DNA of 64,000 nt from NCBI RefSeq assembly GCF_009829325.1, contig NZ_VUOS01000001.1:372001-436000 (forward strand), in the 5' to 3' direction. The notes below the pieces were generated by a model. The model ran no database searches. It saw nothing but the letters and a program-made list of their open reading frames with translations, and had not been told where the DNA came from. Position 1 is the stretch's first letter, and each line of letters starts with the position of its first letter. Below are positions 45,048 to 52,618 of this stretch, in pieces. The position numbers and the translations under genes were made by a program. Origin of the DNA: Nocardia sp. CY41 (GTDB lineage: Bacteria; Actinomycetota; Actinomycetes; Mycobacteriales; Mycobacteriaceae).

Positions 45048-46214
45048 ATGACCGAGCACCGCGCCCTCCCGGGCGATCCGCCGCGGACCGACGCACCGTC
45101 GACCCGCGCCGCCGCCGTGCGCACCCCTGGATGGGCCGACCGCGCGGGCGCGCGGGCCTCGGTGGCGGGAAAACGGGCCGCGGAGCTGATCGTGCGCGTG
45201 GCACAGAAGGCCTGGGCGGATTCCATCTTCGCCAAATCGGCCGCGGCGGCGTTCTGGCAGACGCTCTCCTTGGCTCCGCTGCTGCTCGGGGTGCTCGGCA
45301 GCCTCGGTTACGTCGGCGGATGGTTCGGCCCGGACACCGTGCAGATCGTCGAGTCCAAGATCATCGCGTTCAGCCGGGACCTGTTCAGCGCCAACGTGGT
45401 GTCCGACCTGATCGAGCCGACGGTGCAGGACGTCCTCGGTCGCGGGCGCGGCGCGGTGGTGTCGGTGGGTTTCGTGCTGTCGCTGTGGGCCGGTTCCTCG
45501 GCGATGGCCACCTTCGTCGACTCGATCGTGGAGGCGCACGACCAGCAGGACGCGCGGCACCCGGTGTGGCAGCGCATCTTCGCCCTGCTGTTGTACGTGC
45601 TGTTCCTGGTGGCGGCGGTGTTCATCCTGCCGCTGGTGGCGCTGGGGCCGACGCTGATCGGGCGGGTGCTGCCCGGCGCGTGGCGGGCGACCGGACTGCA
45701 ACTGCTGGATTTCTTCTACTACCCGGGCGTCGGCCTGCTGCTGATCGTCGGGCTCACCACCCTGTACAAGCTGGCGCTGCACACCTCGCTGCCCTGGCAC
45801 CGCCTCTTCGGCGGGGCGCTGGTGGCGGGGGTCTTCTTCATGGCGGCCAGCGACGTGCTGCGCCGCTACCTGTCCTGGGTCACTCGCACGGGCGTCACCT
45901 ACGGTGCGCTGGCGACGCCGATCGCGTTCCTGCTGTTCACGTTCTTCCTGGGTTTCGCGGTGATCCTGGGCGCGGAGTTCAACGCGGCGGTGCAGGAGTT
46001 CTGGCCCGCCCGGGCGACGCGCATGGAGCAGGTGAAGGAATGGATCGCCAACCAGGTACGCGGCGAGAACGGTGCCGACAACGAGGACGCGTCGGACCCG
46101 GACGAGGCCGCCACGGCCCGTGACGAGGCCGCCACGGCCCGTGACGAGGCCGGGTCCGACGGCTCGCGCGCCGTGCTCGAGCTGCGAAAGGCGGGGTCCG
46201 CGCCAGGCGAGTAG
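45048..46214 (+). CDS. YihY/virulence factor BrkB family membrane protein
   Basis: 388 residues. After a polar N-terminus, about six helices follow the YihY pattern (FAKSAAAAFWQTLSLAPLLL, GFVLSLWAGSSAMATFVDSI, GVTYGALATPIAFLLFTFF, ILGAEFNAAVQEFW). These proteins resemble transporters but their substrate is unknown. The C-terminal tail is acidic and contains a short repeat DEAATAR x2. ATG 45048 is chosen because the frame upstream is antisense to the helicase. It matches Rv2707, upstream of DUF3039 and sigB. Confidence 0.88.
   Translation: MTEHRALPGDPPRTDAPSTRAAAVRTPGWADRAGARASVAGKRAAELIVRVAQKAWADSIFAKSAAAAFWQTLSLAPLLLGVLGSLGYVGGWFGPDTVQIVESKIIAFSRDLFSANVVSDLIEPTVQDVLGRGRGAVVSVGFVLSLWAGSSAMATFVDSIVEAHDQQDARHPVWQRIFALLLYVLFLVAAVFILPLVALGPTLIGRVLPGAWRATGLQLLDFFYYPGVGLLLIVGLTTLYKLALHTSLPWHRLFGGALVAGVFFMAASDVLRRYLSWVTRTGVTYGALATPIAFLLFTFFLGFAVILGAEFNAAVQEFWPARATRMEQVKEWIANQVRGENGADNEDASDPDEAATARDEAATARDEAGSDGSRAVLELRKAGSAPGE
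46099..46152 (+). repeat. 21-base tandem repeat in the YihY gene tail
   Basis: GACGAGGCCGCCACGGCCCGT occurs twice in a row with a partial third copy, adding DEAATAR units to the cytosolic tail. It is a candidate for length variation between strains. Confidence 0.7.
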
Positions 46215-46220
46215 GACCGG

Positions 46221-46457
46221 TCAGTCGCCCTTGCGTAGGCCGTCGTAGACCTTCTTGCACTCCGGGCACACCGGAGAACCGGGCTTGGGCGAGCGGGTCA
46301 CCGGGAAGACCTCGCCGCACAGCGCGACCACGTGGGTGCCCATCACGGCGCTCTCGGCGATCCGGTCCTTCTTCACGTAGTGGAAGAACTTCGGGGTGTC
46401 GTCGCCCGTCGTCTCGTCGGTCGTCGTATCCGGGCGAACCATGGTGTCGGTGCTCAC
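46221..46457 (-). CDS. DUF3039 zinc-ribbon protein
   Basis: 78 residues. The C-terminal half has a conserved block FFHYVKKDRIAESAVMGTHV, Cys (VALCGEVFPV) and a CPEC pair, forming a zinc ribbon. This is DUF3039, common in actinobacteria; function unknown. I chose GTG 46457; ATG 46466 three codons upstream is equally open. It is counterpart of Rv2708c. It is convergent with the YihY gene. Confidence 0.85.
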   Translation of the reverse strand: MSTDTMVRPDTTTDETTGDDTPKFFHYVKKDRIAESAVMGTHVVALCGEVFPVTRSPKPGSPVCPECKKVYDGLRKGD

Positions 46458-46586
46458 GCATTCCATGATGCCCCATCAGCAGAAACCGGGTCGACCACGG
46501 TGGCGCGTCCCGGATCACCAACGATTCCGGAGCCGAACCCGACCGCGGAGTGTGCGCACCCGGACCACGAGTGGAAGACTCGGGGT

Positions 46587-47006
46587 ATGCAGCAGAACGG
46601 CGATTCCCCATCCGCCGACGGCCGCGACCGCGAAGAGCACCCCGACGTGACGATGCCGACGCAGCCCCGCCGTTCCCCCGGATACTTCCCAGGCAATGAC
46701 GACAAACATCCGGCGCTGATCACCGAGGCGGCGCCTTCGCTGGAGGATCAGCACCGCGCTCGCGTGCGCCGATACACGATCATCATGGCGTTCCGCATAC
46801 CGTGCCTGGTCCTCGCGGCGGTCGCCTACAGCGCGTTCGGCAATCCCCTGTTGTCGATCCTGATCATCGTGGCGTCGATCCCGCTCCCGTGGATCGCGGT
46901 GCTGATCGCGAACGATCGCCCGCCGCGCCGCAAGGACGAACCCAGCCGCTGGGACCGTCCGCGCACGGCCATCGAGTCGCGCCCGCACAACGCCATCGAC
47001 AACTGA
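46587..47006 (+). CDS. DUF3099 membrane protein
   Basis: 139 residues. A polar N-terminal half (ALITEAAPSLEDQHRARVRRY is the DUF3099 signature) precedes two membrane helices (IPCLVLAAVAYSAFGNPLLS and ILIIVASIPLPWIAVLIAND) and a basic tail. Function unknown. ATG 46587 is the first in frame after the divergent DUF3039 gene. Counterpart of Rv2709. Confidence 0.85.
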   Translation: MQQNGDSPSADGRDREEHPDVTMPTQPRRSPGYFPGNDDKHPALITEAAPSLEDQHRARVRRYTIIMAFRIPCLVLAAVAYSAFGNPLLSILIIVASIPLPWIAVLIANDRPPRRKDEPSRWDRPRTAIESRPHNAIDN

Positions 47007-47016
47007 CGGCTCCGGC

Positions 47017-48321
47017 TCACCGCACGCCAGGGGCCGGTGCCGGAGCACGGCGGATGATTGCCGACATCACGGCGGCGGCGCCACACAGACCGCCCGCGAC
47101 GTACCAGGCGAGGTCGTAGTCGCCCTGGACGTCACGAATGACGCCTGCGCCGGTGGCCGCCACCGCGGAGCCGATCTGGTGGGCGGCGAACACCCAGCCG
47201 AACGCGACGGGACCGTCGGCGCCGAACAGTTCGCGGCACAGCGCGACTGTCGGCGGCACCGTGGCCACCCAGTCCAGGCCGTAGAAGACGATGAACACCC
47301 ACAGGCTCGGCCGCGTGTCCGGCCCGAGCAGAGCGGGCAGTATCAGCAGCGACAGCCCGCGCAGCGTGTAGTAGCCGATCAGCAGGTAGCGCGGATCGAT
47401 GCGGTCGGTCAGCCAGCCCGAGGCGATGGTTCCCGCGACATCGAAGACGCCGACGACGGCAAGCAGGCTCGCCGCGGTGGTGGGCGGCATGCCGTGGTCG
47501 TGCGCGGCGGTGACGAAATGGGTACCGACCAACCCGTTGGTCGACGCGCCACAGACCGCGAATCCGCCTGCGAGCAACCAGAATCCGGGACGGCGGGCGA
47601 TCGCGGCGAGCACCGTGAGCGCGCGCGACGCGCCACCGGCGGCGGGTACCCGGAGACCGACTGCGCTGTCCGGCCCGGCGCCGTACGCGCGCACGCCCAG
47701 GTCGCTCGGATAGTCCCGGACGAACAGCAGCACCAGCGGCGCCACGGCCAGCGCCGCGCCCGCGACGATCAGCGACGGCATCCGCCAGCCGTGCGCCTGC
47801 GCCAGCGCAGACACCACCGGAAGAAAGATCAGCTGTCCGGTCGCGCCCGCGGCGGTGAGCACGCCGGTGACCAGGCCGCGCTGCCGCACGAACCACCGGC
47901 CGGTGATCGTGGCGACGAACGGCATCGACATCGATCCCACGCCGATTCCGACCAGCAGCCCCCAGGTCAGCACCAAGTGCCACGGCCTGGACATGAACAC
48001 CGTCAGCCCGCTGCCCGCCGCGACCAGCAGCAGGGCGCAGGCCACTACCCGGCGGATGCCGAACCGATCCATCAGCGCGGCGGCGAATGGCGAGATCAAC
48101 CCGTACAGCAGGAGATTCAGCGAGACGGCGGTCCCGATCGTTCCGTGCGACCAGCCGAACTCGTCGTGTAGCGGATCCATCAGGACGCTGGGCACCGACC
48201 GGAATCCGGCGGCGCCCAGCAGCGCGACGAAGCCGACGCCCGCGACCAGCCACGCCGGATGCAAGCGGCGGCGCGGCACGGCGTCGTCGGGAATCAGGGG
48301 CGGCGTCTGCAGTTCGGTCAC
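47017..48321 (-). CDS. MFS transporter
   Basis: 434 residues, 12 predicted helices in two halves with an intracellular loop at about residues 205-235. The N-terminal half (FRSVPSVLMDPLHDEFGWSH, GTIGTAVSLNLLLYGLISPF, AALMDRFGIRRVVACALL) resembles the oxalate/formate or monocarboxylate antiporter branch. Substrate unknown. It starts at GTG 48321. It interrupts the mycobacterial DUF3099-sigB order, so it is an insertion relative to that reference. Confidence 0.88.
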   Translation of the reverse strand: MTELQTPPLIPDDAVPRRRLHPAWLVAGVGFVALLGAAGFRSVPSVLMDPLHDEFGWSHGTIGTAVSLNLLLYGLISPFAAALMDRFGIRRVVACALLLVAAGSGLTVFMSRPWHLVLTWGLLVGIGVGSMSMPFVATITGRWFVRQRGLVTGVLTAAGATGQLIFLPVVSALAQAHGWRMPSLIVAGAALAVAPLVLLFVRDYPSDLGVRAYGAGPDSAVGLRVPAAGGASRALTVLAAIARRPGFWLLAGGFAVCGASTNGLVGTHFVTAAHDHGMPPTTAASLLAVVGVFDVAGTIASGWLTDRIDPRYLLIGYYTLRGLSLLILPALLGPDTRPSLWVFIVFYGLDWVATVPPTVALCRELFGADGPVAFGWVFAAHQIGSAVAATGAGVIRDVQGDYDLAWYVAGGLCGAAAVMSAIIRRAPAPAPGVR

Positions 48322-48372
48322 CCGACGAGCGTGCCGGAATCATGCTCACGCAACGAGTGGCTGGAATGCCAC

Positions 48373-48421
48373 ATACCGCCGAATTCCTGCCAAACGCGGA
48401 AGCGGCGGTATTTTCTCGACA
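48373..48421. promoter_or_regulatory. Inverted repeat upstream of the VOC gene
   Basis: ATACCGCCG (48373-48381) and CGGCGGTAT (48413-48421) are perfect 9-base inverted copies in the 190-base divergent gap between the MFS and VOC genes. It could be an operator pair; no local regulator gene is obvious. Confidence 0.4.
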
Positions 48422-48511
48422 ACGCGGGCACGCGTACCTAGGGTCGCATCGAGCCTCGCGCACCCGATCGACCGGACACGGTTCGTCGCGGGCGACAAGA
48501 CAGGAGTGAAC

Positions 48512-49255
48512 ATGATTCGGTGGATCTGGGTCTTCCTGGACCGCCCGACGCAGCGTTTCGACGACTGCGCGAAGTTCTGGTCCACGGTCACCGGCACCGA
48601 GCTCTCCGCTCGGCGCGGCGCGAACGACGAATTCCTCACCTTGTTGCCCGACCCCGCGCTGTTCGCCGCCGCCGGCGTCAAGATGCAGGCGGTGACCGGG
48701 CTCGGCGGTGTGCACCTCGACCTGGACGTCGACGACATCCCCTCCGCCGTTCGCATCGCACTCGACCTGGGTGCCGAACTGGTCGCGAACCATCCGGACT
48801 ACGCCGTGCTGCGCTCCCCCGGCGGCCAGACGTTCTGCCTGACGCCCAGCGGGCGCGCGACGAGCACGCCCGCGCCCGCGGTGCGTGCTCCGGACGGCAC
48901 GTTGTCGCGGCTGGACCAGGTGTGCCTCGATATCGGCCCCACCGACCACGAGGTGGAGACCCGCTTCTGGAAGCTGCTGACCGGGTGGACCTACGAACCG
49001 GGGAGGCGGCCGGAATTCGCCCGGCTTCGCTCCGCGGACACCCAGCTTCCCGCACACCTGCTGTTGCAGCGCCTCGGCGAGGACCGCCCGACGAGCGCCC
49101 ATGTCGACCTGGCCGCGAGCGATGTCGAGGCGACCGCCGCATGGCACGAGTCGCTCGGCGCGACCGTGGTGGAACGACACGAGCACTGGATCGTCCTGAG
49201 CGATCCGGGGGACGCGCTGTACTGCGTCACCGGACGCGACCCCAGCGGAGTCTGA
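48512..49255 (+). CDS. Two-domain VOC (glyoxalase-like) protein
   Basis: 247 residues made of two halves of the same fold. Each half has the beta-alpha-beta start (MIRWIWVFLDRPTQRFDDCA and LDQVCLDIGPTDHEVETRFW) and the late acidic strand. The first half keeps GGVHLDLDVDDI and GQTFCLTP. Metal-binding or catalytic roles cannot be assigned. ATG 48512 follows CAGGAG. The MFS gene is divergent. Confidence 0.82.
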   Translation: MIRWIWVFLDRPTQRFDDCAKFWSTVTGTELSARRGANDEFLTLLPDPALFAAAGVKMQAVTGLGGVHLDLDVDDIPSAVRIALDLGAELVANHPDYAVLRSPGGQTFCLTPSGRATSTPAPAVRAPDGTLSRLDQVCLDIGPTDHEVETRFWKLLTGWTYEPGRRPEFARLRSADTQLPAHLLLQRLGEDRPTSAHVDLAASDVEATAAWHESLGATVVERHEHWIVLSDPGDALYCVTGRDPSGV

Positions 49256-49330
49256 TCGAACCCGTCCGCGGCGCCGGGACACAGCGGCCACCCGATCGGC
49301 ACCCGGCGGCAGCGGTGGCAGAGTACCGAT

Positions 49331-50848
49331 GTGCCTACGAACCGATCGACGACCACCGGATCGCTGCTCACCGCGCTGTGCCCGGATCTGCGGACCGCAC
49401 TGACCAGGGTGGGCTACGACGCCGACACCCTGCTCACGGTACTGGGCGACGCGCACGCGGCGTTGGGGCGCTCGGAGCCGGTGCCGGTACGGCGAGCCGC
49501 ACGCGCGGCCGGCGAACTGGGCACGCTGATCCGCCTGCTGCTGCTCGGTGACGCCCTGCCCGAGCGGGATGTCGCCAGGGCGCTGGTGCCCGTGCAGATA
49601 GACCGCGCGGTCGCCGCGGGGCTGCTGGAGCGCGACGGCGACCAGGTGCGGGCGGCGCTCGACCTGCGGCCGCTGGACGCGGGCGCGGGCACGCGCTGGG
49701 TCCTGTCCGATCTCGACGATTCGATGCGCCGCCGCACATTGACCGAGGATCACGTGCTCGGCGTCGGCCACGCCTCCCTCTCGCTGCTGCGCGCCACGCC
49801 CACCCGGCCGGTCGGCACCGTGCTCGACCTCGGCACCGGTTGCGGTGTGCAGGCGGTGCACGCCGCCTCCTACGCACAGCGCGTCACCGCCACCGACGTC
49901 AACCCCCGGGCGTTGTGGCTGGCCGAGGCCACCGCGGCGCTCAACGAGCTGGACGTCGAGCTGGTGGAGGGTTCCTGGTTCGAGCCCGTGCGGGGCAGGC
50001 GCTTCGACCAGGTGGTGGCCAATCCGCCTTTCGTGGTGGGCCCGGGGCGCGTCGAGCACACCTATCGCGATTCCGGCCTCGCGCTCGACGGCGCGAGCAA
50101 GTTGGTGATCTCCCAAGCCGCCGACCTGCTCGTCCCAGGTGGCACGGCTGCCATGCTGGCCGCGTGGGCCCATGTCGAGGACGAGGACTGGCGCGGACGG
50201 GTCTCGTCTTGGCTGCCCGCGCACGGCGTGGATGCCTGGGTGGTGCAACGGGACGTGGCCGACCCCGCACTGTATGTGGGCACCTGGCTGTGTGACGCCG
50301 GCGCGGACCCGCGCGATCCGGACGCGCAGGCTCGTGCCGAGCGCTGGCTGGACGCCTTCGAGGCCGCCGACGTGGAGGGAATCGGATTCGGCTTCGTCTA
50401 CCTGCGCGCCATCGACGGGCCGACCGAACTGCTCGCCGAGGATCTCACCCATGGTTTCGACGATCCGCTCGGCGACGAGGCCGTGCGGTACTTCGAGCGC
50501 TCCGCCTGGCTGCGAGCGGTCGCCGCGGACGAAAACCTCGCTTGGTCTTCACGTTTCGCCGTGAACCCGGCGACCGCGCTGGAGCGGGTGTATCTGCCCG
50601 GCGCCGAGGGGTGGACGCCCGAGGTGGCGCGGCTGCATCGCGGCGACGGTCCCCGTTGGCAGCACGAAGTGGATGAGGTCACTATCTCGCTGCTGGCGGG
50701 AATGCGCGCCGACGGCCTGCCGTTGTACGAGCTGATCGAACTGCTGGCGCTCGCCCACGGATCCGACGAGGTGGGCGCCGAGTTCGCCGCCGACGCGTTG
50801 TCCGTGGTCACCGGGCTGGTGCGGCACGGATTGATCGAGCCCGTGTGA
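49331..50848 (+). CDS. N-methyltransferase of the HemK/RsmC-like (small methyltransferase) family
   Basis: 505 residues. The N-terminal third (about 1-130) is a helical domain of the DUF7059 type. The middle is a methyltransferase with SAM motif VLDLGTGCGVQAVHAASYA, TATDVNPRALWLAEA, and the amino-methylating NPPF motif (Asn231-Phe234). The C-terminal third (about 320-505) is unassigned. NPPF enzymes modify exocyclic amines in rRNA/DNA or glutamine in release factors; the target is unknown. It begins at GTG 49331. Confidence 0.83.
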   Translation: MPTNRSTTTGSLLTALCPDLRTALTRVGYDADTLLTVLGDAHAALGRSEPVPVRRAARAAGELGTLIRLLLLGDALPERDVARALVPVQIDRAVAAGLLERDGDQVRAALDLRPLDAGAGTRWVLSDLDDSMRRRTLTEDHVLGVGHASLSLLRATPTRPVGTVLDLGTGCGVQAVHAASYAQRVTATDVNPRALWLAEATAALNELDVELVEGSWFEPVRGRRFDQVVANPPFVVGPGRVEHTYRDSGLALDGASKLVISQAADLLVPGGTAAMLAAWAHVEDEDWRGRVSSWLPAHGVDAWVVQRDVADPALYVGTWLCDAGADPRDPDAQARAERWLDAFEAADVEGIGFGFVYLRAIDGPTELLAEDLTHGFDDPLGDEAVRYFERSAWLRAVAADENLAWSSRFAVNPATALERVYLPGAEGWTPEVARLHRGDGPRWQHEVDEVTISLLAGMRADGLPLYELIELLALAHGSDEVGAEFAADALSVVTGLVRHGLIEPV

Positions 50849-50944
50849 GCGCACGACAACCGCGCGTCGGCCGGTGCAGGTCCTGGCCGGGGAACGTCCC
50901 CCCGCTGCGGTGCTTCTCAGGAACTTCTCAGACGAGAGGGGCGA

Positions 50945-50966
50945 AAACCGCTGCTCAGAGCGGTTT
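50945..50966 (+). other. Stem-loop upstream of the sigB promoter
   Basis: AAACCGCT and AGCGGTTT form an 8-bp stem with loop GCTCAG, about 97 bases after the methyltransferase stop. It may terminate that transcript or insulate the sigB promoter. Confidence 0.5.
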
Positions 50967-50982
50967 ACGCGAGCCGTAACGG

Positions 50983-51008
50983 GGAACTTTCTTCCTGTCG
51001 GGTCCGTT
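50983..51008 (+). promoter_or_regulatory. SigE/SigH-type promoter of sigB
   Basis: GGAAC (50983-50987) and CGTT (51005-51008) with 17-base spacing match the ECF consensus GGAAC-N16/17-CGTT. In mycobacteria sigB is driven by SigE and SigH, which fits. Confidence 0.8.
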
Positions 51009-51043
51009 TATCGGAGTGAGACACCACCGACAGGAGGCAAGTC

Positions 51044-52012
51044 ATGACAAGCCCCGCCACCACTCGTGTGCGCACCAGCGATTCGGACCTCGACGCTCAG
51101 AGCCCTGCCGCCGACCTGGTACGTGTGTACCTGAACGGGATCGGCCGCACCGCGCTGCTCACCGCCGCGGACGAGGTCGAGCTGGCCAAGCGCATCGAGG
51201 CGGGCCTCTACGCGCAGTACTTGCTGGAGACCGGCAAGCGACTGTCGGCAACCCGCAAGCGTGATCTCGCGATCATCGTGCGCGACGGTCAGGCCGCCCG
51301 GTCCCACTTGCTGGAAGCCAACCTGCGTCTCGTTGTCTCGCTCGCCAAGCGTTACACCGGCCGCGGCATGCCGCTGCTGGACCTGATCCAAGAGGGCAAC
51401 CTCGGGTTGATCCGGGCCATGGAGAAGTTCGACTACGCCAAGGGCTTCAAGTTCTCCACCTACGCCACCTGGTGGATCCGGCAGGCCATCACTCGCGGCA
51501 TGGCCGACCAGAGCCGCACCATCCGGCTGCCCGTCCACCTCGTCGAGCAGGTGAACAAGCTGGCCAGGATCAAGCGTGAACTGCACCAGCAGCTGGGACG
51601 CGAGGCCACCGACGAGGAATTGGCCACCGAATCCGGCATTCCGGTCGACAAGATCTCCGATCTGCTCGACCACAGCCGCGACCCGGTGAGCCTTGATATG
51701 CCCGTCGGCAACGACGAAGAGGCACCGCTGGGCGATTTCATCGAGGATTCCGAAGCCACCTCGGCCGAGTCCGCGGTCATCGCCGGTCTGCTGCACCACG
51801 ATGTCCGCAGTGTGCTCGCCACCTTGGACGAGCGCGAACAGCAGGTCATCCGGCTGCGGTTCGGACTGGACGACGGGCAGCCGCGCACGCTGGACCAGAT
51901 CGGCAAGCTCTTCGGTCTGTCCCGCGAGCGGGTGCGTCAGATAGAGCGTGAAGTCATGGCGAAGCTGCGCAAAGGCGAGCGGGCCGACCGGCTCCGCGCC
52001 TACGCCAGCTGA
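51044..52012 (+). CDS. sigB: Sigma factor SigB
   Basis: 322 residues, a group 2 sigma factor without the long N-terminal region of SigA. Region 2 ([40 protein letters not shown]) and region 4 ([20 protein letters not shown]) are intact. It supports stress and stationary-phase transcription. ATG 51044 follows AGGAGG. The ECF promoter upstream indicates control by envelope or oxidative stress sigma factors. The order sigB-ideR of mycobacteria is kept here, but separated by about 4.7 kb. Confidence 0.96.
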   Translation: MTSPATTRVRTSDSDLDAQSPAADLVRVYLNGIGRTALLTAADEVELAKRIEAGLYAQYLLETGKRLSATRKRDLAIIVRDGQAARSHLLEANLRLVVSLAKRYTGRGMPLLDLIQEGNLGLIRAMEKFDYAKGFKFSTYATWWIRQAITRGMADQSRTIRLPVHLVEQVNKLARIKRELHQQLGREATDEELATESGIPVDKISDLLDHSRDPVSLDMPVGNDEEAPLGDFIEDSEATSAESAVIAGLLHHDVRSVLATLDEREQQVIRLRFGLDDGQPRTLDQIGKLFGLSRERVRQIEREVMAKLRKGERADRLRAYAS

Positions 52013-52059
52013 TCACCTCCCGGCGCCGGCCGCTTCGAGACAGCGCCGGTGTTCGGCTC

Positions 52060-52083
52060 GGTGACCCTTCCGCCGGGGTCACC
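52060..52083. terminator. Hairpin between sigB and the DUF4333 gene
   Basis: GGTGACCC / GGGTCACC forms an 8-bp stem (loop about 8). It sits between two convergent genes and could stop both transcripts, though it lacks a U-tract. Confidence 0.55.
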
Positions 52084-52165
52084 TTCCCGCGCCGACCGGT
52101 CAGCGCGCGTACCCGTCCCCTCCGGGTGTCGCGCGAGCCGGTCGGCGGTGTTGTCTCGTGCAGGC

Positions 52166-52468
52166 TCAGCTCTGGTCCACCGCGATGTCGTACTTGACGG
52201 TTTCGCCGTCGACCGAGGTCACCGTGAGCAGCACACCGAGCGTGTCGCCACCGGCGGTCAGCGTGCAGCGCATGGTCGTCCCTTCCTTCCCGGTGAGATC
52301 GCCGGGGCAATCGATCGAGTCGGGCTCCTGCCCCACCTTCTCGGCGAGCGAGTCCTTGACCGACTTCTCCAGGTCGGCCTCCTGCACCTTCGGCGTGCCG
52401 ATGCTCACCGAACACGCGGTGAGCGCCGCCGCGAGCAGCGACAACAGGGCGAGGCTACGGATCTTCAT
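52166..52468 (-). CDS. DUF4333 lipoprotein
   Basis: 100 residues with a lipoprotein signal (MKIRSLALLSLLAAALTAC, lipobox Cys19). The DUF4333 domain follows, with two conserved Cys (SIDCPGDL and MRCTLTAG) that likely form a disulfide. Function unknown; actinobacterial surface proteins. ATG 52468 is the only sensible start. Convergent with sigB. Confidence 0.87.
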   Translation of the reverse strand: MKIRSLALLSLLAAALTACSVSIGTPKVQEADLEKSVKDSLAEKVGQEPDSIDCPGDLTGKEGTTMRCTLTAGGDTLGVLLTVTSVDGETVKYDIAVDQS

Positions 52469-52618
52469 GTGCGAGACGGCCTTCCTTCCAGGACGAATGT
52501 GGCATCCCCAGATCGTGCTGAGCGCGTTCGTCCGTTAGCGACCGTCCCCCAGGTGACTTGTGCGAGCCGACGGCTCAGCCGCGCCACCCACTGGCATACC
52601 GTGGGGGACCGGAAATAC

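Noticed and set aside
47132..50452. 1106-residue minus-strand frame
   Set aside because: It is antisense to the VOC and methyltransferase genes and out of frame with the MFS gene; composition is typical of high-GC shadow frames.
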